A stretch of 64,000 nt of DNA from Rugamonas violacea (GCF_016461825.1 NZ_JAEMNU010000049.1:62604-126603); one strand, 5' to 3'. Numbered from the stretch's first letter, positions 1-8,751 are shown. Notes: generated from the sequence alone by a model not told the origin. Made by a program: numbers and translations.

Positions 1-1096
1 TGTCGGCCGCCAGTGTGATGCCGAAGGCGGTGGCGCAGGCCGGCACGCTGGGTTGGCCGATCGGCGTGCGCACGCAGGCGTAGTAAAGGTTGGTGTTGCT
101 CTTGGCGACGGATTTGGCGATGATGTTGGCGGCCAGCGCGCTGGCCACGGTTTGCTGCTTGAGCGCGCTGTTGGTGCCGCTGGCGGCGGTCAAGGTGCCG
201 TTGCTGATGGTGCGCGCCGTGCTCGGGTCGGGGATGGTGACGCTGCTGATGGTCATCGATGAACTCGACGCCGAGACGCCGATGGCGATGCTGCCGTAGG
301 CCGCGTTGGAACCGATCGCCGCCGAGTAGCGCGGGTAGATGAACAGGCCGACGCGTTTGCCCTGGCAGGCCGTCAGCAAGGTGTTGCTGCACCAGCGCAC
401 CTTGACCGGCACCGGATAGCCGGCCGGCGCGGCCGCCCCCACCGAGGTCGACTTGCAGTTGGTCATGCTGTCGTCGGTGCAGTACTCGGCCACGCCGATG
501 TTGTAGTAGTACGGCCCGCCGTTGATGGCGACGGCGCTGCGGAAGGTGTTGTCCGGATAGGTGTAGCTGGCGCTGTTGACCTGGCAGGAACTGGTGTTGT
601 TGGGGTCGCACCATTTCAGGTCGGGGAAGCCGCTGACCAGGTTGATCGAATTGGCGTTGCTGCCGTACAGGTCGGTCTTGTGGGCGCCGAAGCCGTCGCT
701 GGTGACGTTGCTCCAGGTGCCGGTGGCGCCCGAGGTCTGGTCCGGATAGTAGCTGCCGTCGGTCTTGATCGGCGCCTGGTAACGGATCTTCGGATTGTAG
801 TACTGCTTGTTGAAGTCCGGGCTCATGAAGGGCGGATGGCCAACGTTGCAGGCGACCACCCCGGCGGACAACTGGGCCGCCGAGCGGCACAGATTGTCGT
901 TGACGTAGTCCGGCGTGTAGGCCTGGTCCATCGAGCCGGAGTTGTCGAACAACAGCATCAGGTTCGGCTTGACGGTGCCGGTGCCGGTGATGTTGAGCAG
1001 CGGCACCTGGGCGATCTGGGTCTGGCCGGCCAGGGCGGCGTTGCCGGCCAACAGGCCGGCAAGGAAGGCGAGCGAGAGTGCTGAGTTCGGTTTCAT
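1..1096 (-). CDS. pilY1: PilY1-type type IV pilus tip/assembly protein (N-terminal part, cut by window edge)
   Basis: About 365 codons are visible and the reading frame is still open at base 1, so the C-terminal part lies outside the window. The protein starts with a Sec signal peptide (lysine near the start, hydrophobic core, cleavage near ALA-G at about residue 23). A von Willebrand A-like metal site follows, DNSGSM at residues 51-56 (DxSxS). The region after it is rich in Tyr, Asn, Ser and Cys, as in PilY1 N-terminal domains. In this family the beta-propeller C-terminus is the conserved part, and it is not visible here. It is the last gene of the leftward minor-pilin cluster, directly after pilX, the usual position. 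PilY1 acts at the pilus tip and primes assembly with the minor pilins. The call rests on the motif plus context. Confidence 0.85.
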   Translation of the reverse strand, partial: MKPNSALSLAFLAGLLAGNAALAGQTQIAQVPLLNITGTGTVKPNLMLLFDNSGSMDQAYTPDYVNDNLCRSAAQLSAGVVACNVGHPPFMSPDFNKQYYNPKIRYQAPIKTDGSYYPDQTSGATGTWSNVTSDGFGAHKTDLYGSNANSINLVSGFPDLKWCDPNNTSSCQVNSASYTYPDNTFRSAVAINGGPYYYNIGVAEYCTDDSMTNCKSTSVGAAAPAGYPVPVKVRWCSNTLLTACQGKRVGLFIYPRYSAAIGSNAAYGSIAIGVSASSSSMTISSVTIPDPSTARTISNGTLTAASGTNSALKQQTVASALAANIIAKSVAKSNTNLYYACVRTPIGQPSVPACATAFGITLAAD

Positions 1097-1140
1097 GCTG
1101 GTTCCATCAAAAAAGGTGCGGGCACCGGCGGCGACCAACA

Positions 1141-1207
1141 CCACCCAGCGGCGCGGAGCCGGGGTCGGACCCGCCGGGTCTGACCCCGGATTTTCGCCCG
1201 GGGGGGC
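1141..1207. repeat. Dispersed palindromic element, copy A
   Basis: This is one of four related intergenic elements in the window. The core at 1161-1186 is two facing copies of GGGGTCNGACCC around a GCC centre. The left flank CCACCCAGCGGC is shared with the other copies. It lies between pilX and pilY1 and would fold into a strong hairpin in the pil transcript. Confidence 0.75.
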
Positions 1208-1227
1208 TTAACATGGCGGCATGCCCC

Positions 1228-1875
1228 TCAAGGCCCCATCATCACCACGGACTGGTTGACGACATTGCCGCCGCGCGGTCCGTAGATGCGCGTGGTGACC
1301 ACGTAATGCAGCTGCGGCTGCTCCTGATACTCCGGCGCGTCCGACGACAGGCTGCGCCCGATCGGCGTGGCCGACTTGACATTCGCCTTGGCCGAAGTCA
1401 GCACGCAGCTGTTCTGCGGGTTGGTCGAGTTGTACAGGCCGGCGAAGGTGCACATGCGGTGGATCACGTATTCGATCTGGTTGCCGGCCGTATCGACCAG
1501 CTTCACCGAGCCGTTCCAGAAGGCCGGCGTGTTGACCGTCTGCACCGGATTGAGCGTCGCCAGGTAGCCGCTGGCGGCCTGGTCGACCACCAGGGTCGAC
1601 TTGTCGACGGCGGCCAGCCAAGCGAAGGCGCTGTGCACGCCCAGGTCGGCGGCCTTGCTCAGCGCCGAGTCGTAGGCCAGGTTGGCGGTGGTCAAGGTGG
1701 TCGAGGTGCTCGACTTAAGCAGGTAGATGCTGCTGATGAGCATAACGGTCAGCATGATCAGCATCACCGGCAGGGCCACGCCGGCCTGGCGCGCGGCGCC
1801 GCGCACGGTGTGGCGCACGGTGCGGCGCAGCGGCGCCGGCCGGCGCAAGGACGGACTCGGGGCGGGACGGCGCAT
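1228..1875 (-). CDS. pilX: PilX-like minor pilin
   Basis: A 215-residue protein with a basic N-terminus, then a prepilin-like segment QAGVALPVMLIMLTVML at about residues 25-41 that serves as membrane anchor. The usual Glu at mature position 5 is absent, which is normal for PilX. The start at 1875 was chosen because its ATG overlaps the pilW stop (TGATG) and has GGAGG about 6 bases upstream. A second in-frame ATG at 1887 is possible. Minor pilins PilV, PilW, PilX and FimT/FimU form the priming complex at the pilus tip with PilY1, and the gene order here follows that arrangement. The identity of the soluble domain comes mainly from position. Confidence 0.82.
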   Translation of the reverse strand: MRRPAPSPSLRRPAPLRRTVRHTVRGAARQAGVALPVMLIMLTVMLISSIYLLKSSTSTTLTTANLAYDSALSKAADLGVHSAFAWLAAVDKSTLVVDQAASGYLATLNPVQTVNTPAFWNGSVKLVDTAGNQIEYVIHRMCTFAGLYNSTNPQNSCVLTSAKANVKSATPIGRSLSSDAPEYQEQPQLHYVVTTRIYGPRGGNVVNQSVVMMGP

Positions 1876-3062
1876 CACGGCCTCCATTCGGCGTTGCGGA
1901 TCGGTACGATGGCCTCGAACACGCGGTAGCGGTAGCACTTCCAGTCGAGTGGATCGCCGGCCACCGCCACCTCGACGGTGACGGGCGCGGCCGGCACCGT
2001 GGCCGGCGCCTGGCTGCTGAACAACACCGGCTTGGCGGTGCTCGCCGTGCACTGGCCGCTGGCGGCGTTGGGCTTCTCCGCGCTCTTGCTGCGCGCCACC
2101 ACGGCCAAGCGCACCGCCGCCACGCGCAGGAAGTCGCCGGCGCCGCCGACCACGCCGTCGCCGTCGGCGTCGATCATCGGCCCGCTCCACTGCCCCACCT
2201 GCATGCCGTTCCGGCTCGGGCTGTAGTTGGCGATGGCGCGCGTCTCGAAGCCGTACTGCGCCTTGATCGCCACCACGTTGTCGATCACCGAGACCGGCTG
2301 CGCCGACGAGCCGGCCAGGTCGCTCGAGCGCAGCAGCAGGATGCCCCGGTTCACCGACCAGCTGTGCAGCGCCAGCTTGGCGCCCGGTCCCAGGTTGAAG
2401 ATGCGGGCCTGGCCCGGCCCGTAGTTGTTGCCCAGCCCGCCGGCGCGGTTGTAGCGGTAGGCCGCGCCCGGCGTGATGTTGAGCTGGGCGCCGACCGGCG
2501 CGCCGGCCAACTGGGCCAAGGCGCAGTTGCCGCCGGCCGGTTCGGGCGCCACCACGATGACGTCGCCGTCGGCGAAACCGAAGGCGGCGTTGGTGTCGCT
2601 GGTCAGCGCCGGACCGCCGGCGTAATTGGCCAGCAGCTTGACCGAGCCGACCGCGCTGGCCGAGCTGCCGGTGTAGAAGCTGATGCGGTCGGAGTTGGCG
2701 CCGTTCGATTCGATGACCACCGGCGCCAGCGGCGTGATCGCCGCGCCGCCCCGGGTGGCCGGCGCCAGCGCGAAGCCGGCCGTGTCGCTGAAGATGCTGT
2801 TGCAGCCGGTGATCAGGTCGTCGTTCAGGCCCCAGCCCGACTGGGCCGCGTCGCCGTTCAGCGAGAACAGCGCCAGCATGCCGTTTTGCATGGCGTCCGA
2901 ACCGCCCAGCGAGGTCGCCTTGTTCTGCTCGGCGCTGACGATCAGGCGGGTGGCGAACATCAGCGCCAGCAGGCCGACCACCACGCTGACCAGCAGCTCG
3001 ACCAGCGAGAAGCCGGCGCGGCGCGCCGCGCGCGGGACGGGGAATTGGGGGCGGACGTCCAT
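1875..3062 (-). CDS. pilW: PilW minor pilin
   Basis: A 395-residue protein with a class III prepilin signal: ARRAGFSLVELLVSVVVG near residues 13-30, cleaved after Gly, with methylated Phe and Glu at +5. The remainder is the long glycine- and alanine-rich PilW globular domain, with a calcium-loop-like stretch DADGDGVVGGAGDF near residue 300. It starts one base after the pilV stop and its own stop overlaps the pilX start, so pilV, pilW and pilX are probably translationally coupled. The role is inner-membrane minor pilin and tip initiator of type IV pili. The length is longer than in Pseudomonas (about 275) but common in Burkholderiales. Confidence 0.88.
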   Translation of the reverse strand: MDVRPQFPVPRAARRAGFSLVELLVSVVVGLLALMFATRLIVSAEQNKATSLGGSDAMQNGMLALFSLNGDAAQSGWGLNDDLITGCNSIFSDTAGFALAPATRGGAAITPLAPVVIESNGANSDRISFYTGSSASAVGSVKLLANYAGGPALTSDTNAAFGFADGDVIVVAPEPAGGNCALAQLAGAPVGAQLNITPGAAYRYNRAGGLGNNYGPGQARIFNLGPGAKLALHSWSVNRGILLLRSSDLAGSSAQPVSVIDNVVAIKAQYGFETRAIANYSPSRNGMQVGQWSGPMIDADGDGVVGGAGDFLRVAAVRLAVVARSKSAEKPNAASGQCTASTAKPVLFSSQAPATVPAAPVTVEVAVAGDPLDWKCYRYRVFEAIVPIRNAEWRP

Positions 3063-3063
3063 C

Positions 3064-3567
3064 TCAGTTCGACAGGTAGGAGGTGATTTGGTGGCGGTTT
3101 TCCACCCCGCCGGCCTTGCGCGTCCAGCGTATCGTGGCGTCGACGCGGAAGCGGCGCAGCTCCGGCGTCACCGCCACGACGATGCGCGCGCCGGGAATGT
3201 AGCCGCGCGTCTCGGCCACCCAGGGCGCCAGCGTGGCGTTGGGTGTGGCGCCGTCGACCAGCGCGTAGTTGGGGATGTTGGCGACGTCGTTGCTCATCAC
3301 GCCCAACAGTTTTTCCACCGCCATGGTGGCCTCGGCGCGCATGCTGGCGTCCGACAGGGCCGAGTAGGCGCGCGCCTGCAGGCCGACCGTGCCGAGCAGG
3401 CCGATGCCGAGGATGACGGTGGCCAGCATCGCCTCCAGCAGGGCGACGCCGCGCTGGGCGGCGCTGCGCGGGGCTAAGCCGCGTTGGCTGCCGGCGCGGC
3501 GCGGCACGACGGCGCGCGGCGTGGCTTGCATGGCGGCCTTCATGGCGGCTTTCATGACGGGCTTCAT
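3064..3567 (-). CDS. pilV: PilV minor pilin
   Basis: A 167-residue protein with the prepilin segment QRGVALLEAMLATVILGIG near residues 38-56: Gly cleavage site, Glu at +5, hydrophobic helix. The PilV-typical ALSDASMRAEATMAVEKL stretch follows. The start at 3567 overlaps the fimT stop as ATGA. The first 13 codons contain four ATGs at 12-base spacing ([16 protein letters not shown]), so the true start among them is uncertain, and a later one would shorten the leader to a more usual length. It belongs to the tip minor-pilin set encoded around it. Confidence 0.86.
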   Translation of the reverse strand: MKPVMKAAMKAAMQATPRAVVPRRAGSQRGLAPRSAAQRGVALLEAMLATVILGIGLLGTVGLQARAYSALSDASMRAEATMAVEKLLGVMSNDVANIPNYALVDGATPNATLAPWVAETRGYIPGARIVVAVTPELRRFRVDATIRWTRKAGGVENRHQITSYLSN

Positions 3568-4220
3568 GGCGGACAGCCGCGCGAATCGCCGGCCGGCACG
3601 GTCGGATCGCATTTGGTGGCCAGGCCGGCCAAGGTCACCACCAGCGCCACGGTCGGCACCTCGGCGGCCAGCTGGGTGCTCGGCGCCAGCTGCAAACGGC
3701 TCAGGCGCTGGGCGAAGCCGGTGTCGACCCAACCCAGTTCCGTGTAGTAGATCTCCGAACTGCCCTCCGGCGTCAGGGTCGGCACCAGCGCGTCGGACTG
3801 CGGCAGCGCGTCGGCGCCACGCAACACCGACTTGTAGCCGGCCGCGCCCTGCGGATCGTTGGGCGCCGCCGTGGCGGGCGTCGACCAGACGCCGCTGACT
3901 TGGCTGCACGGCGTGCCCGGCACCGGGAAGCACAGGTCGATCTGCCAATCCATCTGGCCGTTGCCGACATTCGGCGACAGCACGATGCGGCTGCGCGCGT
4001 TGTGCGCCACCGCCTCGCGCCGGGCGCGGGCGAAGCCGTCGACATAGAACTCGCTGGCCGAACGCGCCTTGCTGGCCAGTACCCACTTGCTCATGTTCGG
4101 CACGCCCAGCGCCAGCATGAAGGCGAACACCACCAGCGCGATCATCAACTCGACCATGGTGAAGCCGCCCTGCCCGGCGCGCAATTCGGCCCAGCCGCCG
4201 GCCCGCTCTAGTTGGAACAT
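3564..4220 (-). CDS. fimT: GspH/FimT family pseudopilin
   Basis: A 218-residue protein with a type IV prepilin signal: [19 protein letters not shown] near residues 17-35, with Gly-Phe cleavage and Glu at +5. This is followed by the GspH domain pattern, with [20 protein letters not shown] near residue 50. FimT/FimU proteins are minor pilins that connect the tip complex to the major pilin, and some bind DNA. It overlaps the upstream pilin gene by 13 bases and pilV by 4 bases, so the five pilin genes look like one operon. Confidence 0.85.
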   Translation of the reverse strand: MFQLERAGGWAELRAGQGGFTMVELMIALVVFAFMLALGVPNMSKWVLASKARSASEFYVDGFARARREAVAHNARSRIVLSPNVGNGQMDWQIDLCFPVPGTPCSQVSGVWSTPATAAPNDPQGAAGYKSVLRGADALPQSDALVPTLTPEGSSEIYYTELGWVDTGFAQRLSRLQLAPSTQLAAEVPTVALVVTLAGLATKCDPTVPAGDSRGCPP

Positions 4221-4633
4221 GAGCCCCCCTTGTGGTCGACCCAGCAGGTGGTGCTGGTGCCCCAGCCGGCCGGGCTGGCGGTGGTGGCGTGGCCGCCGTT
4301 CTGGTCGATGGTGTAGGCGAAACCGGCCATGCGGCCGACGCCGGTGCCGGTCACCGTGTAGGCCGAGGCCGAGGCACCGCTCAGGGCGTAGGTGAAGTTG
4401 GCACTGTTGGTCGGGAAGGTGGCGGCGCCCTCGAAGCCGACGTAGCTGCGCGAGTTGGACCAGAACTGCTCGGCCGCCGGCTGCGCCGCGCCGAGCGCGG
4501 TGAACACCTCGCTGAGGCGGCCGCGCGTCACGTAGTCGCTGTAGGCCGGCAGCGCCACGGCCATCAGCACGCCGACGATGGCCACCGAGATCATCACCTC
4601 GATCAACGTAAAACCTTGTTGCAGGCGTTTCAT
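4208..4633 (-). CDS. pilE: PilE-like type IV pilin
   Basis: A 141-residue protein with a short leader MKRLQQG, then [20 protein letters not shown], the classic mature N-terminus with Glu5. Two cysteines near the C-terminus ([14 protein letters not shown]) form the expected disulfide D-region. The start at 4633 has GGAGG upstream. A longer upstream reading frame is a shadow. It is the first gene of the leftward pilus cluster and is most likely the PilE-type minor pilin found in such clusters. A major pilin cannot be excluded from sequence alone. Confidence 0.87.
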   Translation of the reverse strand: MKRLQQGFTLIEVMISVAIVGVLMAVALPAYSDYVTRGRLSEVFTALGAAQPAAEQFWSNSRSYVGFEGAATFPTNSANFTYALSGASASAYTVTGTGVGRMAGFAYTIDQNGGHATTASPAGWGTSTTCWVDHKGGSCSN

Positions 4634-4909
4634 GGCGTCCCCTCCTGGTGTCGTCGACGGCGGCGGTGGCACGCTGCCGCCGCGTTGCTCGCAGTCATGA
4701 TAGTAGCCCCCCAAGCTTGCATTTCCCTGAGGAAATCCTGACGAATTGCTGACAGCCGCGCAGCCTGCGTTTTCCGCTGCCCGGCGCCGCGACGGCGGGC
4801 GGCAATGGCGCGCCGTGCCGCTGCTTGTCCTGCTAATCTTGCATTGTCGTACAGCCATCCCGGCGCCGGCCGCGCGCCGCCCTTCCCCCCTGCGAAGTTG
4901 GAGGTAACC
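4634..4909. promoter_or_regulatory. Divergent intergenic region, pilE / VOC gene
   Basis: A 276-base gap between two divergent start codons, so promoters for both directions must lie here. I see a small inverted repeat TTTCCCTGAGGAAA near 4722-4735 but no convincing sigma-54 or sigma-70 pair. There is no recognisable gene. Confidence 0.4.
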
Positions 4910-5404
4910 ATGCCCAAGATCACCCCCTGCCTGTGGTTCGATGAACAGGCCGAAGAAGCCGTCGAGTTCTACACCGGTATTTTCCCCAACTCCAAGGTGC
5001 AGGCCGTGGCGCGCTACGGCGAGGCCGGCCAGGAGGTGCACCGCAAGCAGCCCGGCTCGGTGATGACCATCGCCTTCGAGCTCGACGGCCATCCCTTCAC
5101 CGCCCTCAACGGCGGCCCGATGTTCCGCTTCAACGAGGCGATCTCCTTGCAGGTCGATTGCGCCGACCAGCAGGAGGTCGACAACTACTGGAGCAAACTG
5201 GGCGAGGGAGGCGATCCGGCCGCCCAGCAATGCGGCTGGCTCAAGGACAAATACGGCGTCTCCTGGCAGGTGGTGCCGAGGGTCTTGAGCGAGATGCTGC
5301 TCGACAGCGACGCCGAGCGCGCCCAGCGGGTGATGGGCGCCATGATGGGCATGCATAAACTCGACATCGCCCGCTTGCGCCGCGCCTACGACGGCCAAGT
5401 CTAG
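4910..5404 (+). CDS. VOC-superfamily PhnB-like protein
   Basis: A 164-residue protein. [20 protein letters not shown] at the start, followed by [10 protein letters not shown], is typical of the PhnB / 3-demethylubiquinone-9 3-methyltransferase-like branch of the vicinal-oxygen-chelate fold. [20 protein letters not shown] and the [15 protein letters not shown] segment are also family hallmarks. The start at 4910 has GGAGG 5 bases upstream. A real methyltransferase activity is not implied, since these proteins lack an SAM site and the substrate is unknown. It stands alone between two leftward clusters. Confidence 0.85.
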   Translation: MPKITPCLWFDEQAEEAVEFYTGIFPNSKVQAVARYGEAGQEVHRKQPGSVMTIAFELDGHPFTALNGGPMFRFNEAISLQVDCADQQEVDNYWSKLGEGGDPAAQQCGWLKDKYGVSWQVVPRVLSEMLLDSDAERAQRVMGAMMGMHKLDIARLRRAYDGQV

Positions 5405-5456
5405 GGCCGGGCTCCCAGCTAAATCGTTTAGCCCGTTTTGGCCCGTTTTTCCCCGT

Positions 5457-5476
5457 TGAGCCGCTGCGGCGGCTCA
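5457..5476. terminator. Possible terminator hairpin between convergent genes
   Basis: TGAGCCGC-TGCG-GCGGCTCA is a perfect 8-base-pair stem that overlaps the stop of the leftward sensor kinase gene and lies 50 bases after the VOC gene stop. It has no clear T-run, so function as a terminator is uncertain. Confidence 0.35.
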
Positions 5477-6967
5477 GGCCGGGAAATGCACCGAGAACAG
5501 CGCGCCCCGGCCGCCCTGCGCCGTGGCGATGGCGAGCGTGGCAGCGTGCGCCAACGCGATGTCACGCACGATGGCCAGCCCCAGGCCGCTGCCGCTGCTC
5601 TTCTCGTCGAGCCGGACGAAGCGGCTGAACACCAGTTCGCGCTTGTCCGGCGCGATGCCGGGGCCGGAATCCTCCACCAGCAGCAGGCCGCCGGCGCCGT
5701 CCGGGCGGCAGCCGACCGTCACCCTGCCGCGCGGCGGCGTGTAGCGGATGGCGTTGTCGATCAGGTTGTCGATCAGGTCGCGCAACAAGAAGCGGTCGCC
5801 GCGCACTTGCGTCGGCAGCAGCTCGAAACCCAGGTCGATCCGCTTGAGCGCCGCCTGGTCGACGAAATGCTGGATCGCCTCCTCCACCAACGACTCCAGT
5901 GCCAACGGCTCCAGCCGCGTCTTGGCGAAGCGGCTCGGTTCGGCCCGCGCCAACGCCAGCAACTGGTTGGTCTGGCGGATCATCCGCTCGGTCGACGACA
6001 GCATCAGGCGGATCGACTGGGCCGTCTCGGCCTCGTCGTGGCGCTGCGCCAGCCACTCCAACTGGGTGCGCAAGCCGGCCAGCGGGGTGCGCAGTTGGTG
6101 CGCCACGTTGGCCAGGAAGTCATGCTGCGCCTGGGCACCGGCGCCGATTTTGTCGAGCAGGCCGTTGAAGGCGCCCACCACCGGCTCCAGTTCGTAGGGC
6201 ACGGCGGACTGGTCGATCGGCGCCAGGTCGTCGCCGCCGCGCGCGTTCAGGTCGGCGCGCATGCGCTTCAACGGCAGCAGGCCGTTGGTGACGGAGAACC
6301 AGATCAAACCGACCGAGGCCAGCGTCAGCAACCCCTCCAACAACACCAGCGCGCGCACGATGGCCTGGCGCACCTGCAGCCGCTTGCGCAGCGTCTTGGC
6401 CACGCCGATGCTGGCGCTCGCGCCGTCGCGCTCCACCCGCAGCACCAGCAGGCGCACCGGCTCGCCGCGCATTACGCCGTCGTCGGCCTGGGCCGCGCGC
6501 AGCGGCGCGGCGGCGCGCGCGCCGGCGGTGGTTGTGGTTGTGCTGGTTGTGCCTGAGGCGGCGGCGACAGTGCCTGTGCCCCTTCCTGTGCCTGCGCCCA
6601 TACCCGTGCCCGGGCCTGTGGCTGCGGAGACTGCAACGGTGCTAGTACCAGTGGCAGCGGTGACCGGTGGGAAATCGGCGTCGCCGGCCAGCAGCCGGCC
6701 GGCGCCGTCGCGCACGACGAAGTAGACGGCGTCGGCGGCGTCGTTGCGCAACACCTGCTCGGCCTGGCGCGGCAGGTCGATGCGCCAGCCGGCGCCCTGC
6801 CGGCCCAGCCGTGCCGCCAGCGCGCCGGCGGCGTCGGACAGGCTCTCGTCGAAGGCCAGCTGGGCCGGCATCCAGGCCAGCAGATAGGTCAGCGCGCCGC
6901 CCGCCAGGTTGATCAGCAGGATGGGGGCGATCAGCCATTTGAGCAGGCGCAGCCGGATGCTAGGCAT
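5474..6967 (-). CDS. TctE/2CSK_N-type sensor histidine kinase
   Basis: A 497-residue membrane kinase. It has an N-terminal helix (WLIAPILLINLAGGALTYLL), then a periplasmic 2CSK_N-like domain with DAVYFVVRDGAGRLLAGD near residues 78-95. A low-complexity Gly/Thr stretch lies around residues 104-150. A second membrane helix is followed by HAMP, by HisKA with phospho-His in FLANVAHQLRTPLAGLRTQ, and by HATPase_c with N box NLIDNAIRY, DSGPGIA and GSGLGLAIV. It overlaps the response regulator gene by 8 bases, so the two are co-translated. Such kinases often sense carboxylates or sugars, but no transporter is adjacent and the signal is unknown. Confidence 0.92.
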   Translation of the reverse strand: MPSIRLRLLKWLIAPILLINLAGGALTYLLAWMPAQLAFDESLSDAAGALAARLGRQGAGWRIDLPRQAEQVLRNDAADAVYFVVRDGAGRLLAGDADFPPVTAATGTSTVAVSAATGPGTGMGAGTGRGTGTVAAASGTTSTTTTTAGARAAAPLRAAQADDGVMRGEPVRLLVLRVERDGASASIGVAKTLRKRLQVRQAIVRALVLLEGLLTLASVGLIWFSVTNGLLPLKRMRADLNARGGDDLAPIDQSAVPYELEPVVGAFNGLLDKIGAGAQAQHDFLANVAHQLRTPLAGLRTQLEWLAQRHDEAETAQSIRLMLSSTERMIRQTNQLLALARAEPSRFAKTRLEPLALESLVEEAIQHFVDQAALKRIDLGFELLPTQVRGDRFLLRDLIDNLIDNAIRYTPPRGRVTVGCRPDGAGGLLLVEDSGPGIAPDKRELVFSRFVRLDEKSSGSGLGLAIVRDIALAHAATLAIATAQGGRGALFSVHFPA

Positions 6968-7637
6968 GCTCGGGATCTTCTTCGAGCATATAGCCGAAGC
7001 CGCGGATGGTGCGGATGCTGACGCCGGCGTCGGCGATCTTCAGGCGCAGCCGCGAGATGTAAACCTCGACCGCGTTGAGCGTCAGGTCGTCGCCCCAGGG
7101 CAGGATGGCGTCGATGATCTGCTGCTTGGAGACCACCCGCGCGGCGTGCTGCAGCAGGTATTCCAGCACCGCCCATTCGCGCGCCGACAATTCGATCACC
7201 CGTTCGCCGACGCGGGCCCGCTTGGCCGAGGTGTCCAAGCTCAGCGCGCCCAGCGCCAGCAAGGCCGGCTTGGGGCCGTGGCGGCGCGCCAGCGCGCGGA
7301 TCCGCGCCACCAGTTCGGCCGTGGCGAAGGGTTTGACCAGATAGTCGTCGGCGCCCAGTTCGAGGCCGCGCACGCGGTCCTCGATGGCGTCGCGCGCCGT
7401 CAGCAGCAGGATGGGGATGGCGCTGGCGCGCGCCCGCAGGCGGCGCACCACCTCGAAGCCGTCGATGCCGGGCAGGCCGATGTCGAGCACCAGCACCTCG
7501 GCGGCGGCGCCGCGCTGCAGCAGGGCGTCGGCCTGGCTGCCGTTGCCGACCACCTCGACCAGCATGCCGTGGCCGCCCAGCACGCGGGCCAGGCCGTCGG
7601 CCAGCACGGCGTCGTCTTCCACCACGAGTACATGCAT
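6960..7637 (-). CDS. OmpR/TctD-type response regulator
   Basis: A 225-residue protein. The receiver domain has the acidic pair EDD near residue 7, phospho-Asp at 52 (LVLDIGLPGIDG), Thr in LLLTARD and Lys in YLVKPF. The C-terminal winged helix has the ending RTIRGFGYMLEED, the OmpR/PhoB type. The start at 7637 was chosen for the GGGAGG about 5 bases upstream and the typical MHVLVVEDD beginning. A longer frame upstream is spurious. It is the partner of the overlapping sensor kinase. It may also regulate itself or the divergent Crp-type gene, which is inference from position. Confidence 0.94.
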   Translation of the reverse strand: MHVLVVEDDAVLADGLARVLGGHGMLVEVVGNGSQADALLQRGAAAEVLVLDIGLPGIDGFEVVRRLRARASAIPILLLTARDAIEDRVRGLELGADDYLVKPFATAELVARIRALARRHGPKPALLALGALSLDTSAKRARVGERVIELSAREWAVLEYLLQHAARVVSKQQIIDAILPWGDDLTLNAVEVYISRLRLKIADAGVSIRTIRGFGYMLEEDPEHA

Positions 7638-7941
7638 GCGAGCCTCCCTTGCAAACAGGCTGGGCCGGGCGCGGCCGTCCCAAGTATTGCATCCCGGGAA
7701 ATCCATGGCAAGCGAAAGCGGCCGGCGGCGGGTCGCCATCATCATGCAAGTAGGACTAGGCTTACATACACCCCTGTTGAGAGCCTACATGAGTGCGACT
7801 ACTCGTCTTATGTTCGCCAGCGACATAGCTCGTTAAAGTGATAACAACACGACACGCTAAGTGAGGCGAGAACAGAAGCCCACCCGAACCCAGCGTCCGG
7901 CCCATGTCGTTACCCCGTACTTAAAGTCTGTGAGGAATAAA
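7638..7941. promoter_or_regulatory. Divergent control region, response regulator / Crp-type gene
   Basis: A 304-base gap between divergent genes without a recognisable gene. The half near the Crp-type gene is less GC-rich and carries TTAAAGTGATAAC around 7834, a possible minus-10 area. The imperfect repeats GTAGGACTAGGCTTAC and GAGAGCCTAC also lie there and could be a regulator site. There is no clear terminator. Confidence 0.35.
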
Positions 7942-8751
7942 ATGAACAATACTCAACTGAGCGCCACAACCAAGCAGTCGCTGTCGACGACCATGCCTGT
8001 TGGTTCCCGCGAATACAAAGTTGCGTCCCGGCCAGTTGTCAGCTACAGCGGTGCCCAGCAGAACGAATTGCTGGCGGCCCTCCCACGCGAAGTGCTGGAA
8101 TCGCTGTTCGAGCATCTGGAACTGGTCGCCCTGCCCTTCGGCAAGGAACTGTTCGAGTTCGGTGACAAGCTTGAGAACGTCTATTTCCCCACCACCTCCA
8201 TCATCTCGCTGCTGTACGTGATGGAGGACGGCGCCACCACCGAGATCGCCGTGGTCGGCCATGAGGGCGTGGTCGGCGTGTCGCTGTTCGCCGGCGAGCG
8301 CGCCATGTGCAGCGCCGTGGTGCAGAGCGCCGGCTACGGCTACCGTCTGAAGGCCCAGCATCTGCGCGACGCCTTCAACCAGGGCGGCGCCCTGCCCCAG
8401 CTGCTGATGCGCTACAACACCGCGCTGTTCGCCCAGATGGCGCAGAACGCCGTCGGCGGCCGCCACAGCTCGATCGAACAGAAACTCTGCCGCTGGCTGC
8501 TCGACCGCCTCGACCGCTCGCCATCGAACGAACTGAAGGTGACGCAGGAAATGATCTCCATCATGCTCGGCGTGCGCCGCGAGAGCATCACCGCCGCCGC
8601 CGGCAAGCTGCAGGAGGACGGCCTGATCACCTACCGTCGCGGCAACATCACTGTACTGGACCGCCAAGGTCTGGAGCAATATGCGGGAGAGTGCTATAAG
8701 GTGGCGAAGATTGAATATGACCGCCTGTTGTCGGATGTGGCACGCTGCTAA
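7942..8751 (+). CDS. Crp/Fnr-family transcriptional regulator
   Basis: A 269-residue protein. A cyclic-nucleotide-binding-type beta-roll spans about residues 55-165 (PFGKELFEFGDKLENVYFP, VVGHEGVVGVSLF), and a Crp-type helix-turn-helix spans about residues 190-250 (TQEMISIMLGVRRESITAAA, GLITYRRGNITVLD). It has no Fnr-like N-terminal cysteine cluster, and the Arg-Ser pair that binds cAMP in CRP is not seen, so the ligand is unknown. The start at 7942 has GAGGA upstream. A GTG at 7861 would add 27 residues. Its 3-prime end overlaps, antisense, the end of the neighbouring kinase gene by 104 bases. Confidence 0.9.
   Translation: MNNTQLSATTKQSLSTTMPVGSREYKVASRPVVSYSGAQQNELLAALPREVLESLFEHLELVALPFGKELFEFGDKLENVYFPTTSIISLLYVMEDGATTEIAVVGHEGVVGVSLFAGERAMCSAVVQSAGYGYRLKAQHLRDAFNQGGALPQLLMRYNTALFAQMAQNAVGGRHSSIEQKLCRWLLDRLDRSPSNELKVTQEMISIMLGVRRESITAAAGKLQEDGLITYRRGNITVLDRQGLEQYAGECYKVAKIEYDRLLSDVARC

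Noticed and set aside
4634..4760. Sigma-54 promoter before pilE
   Set aside because: No GG-N10-GC arrangement with flanking consensus bases was found on the pilE strand.
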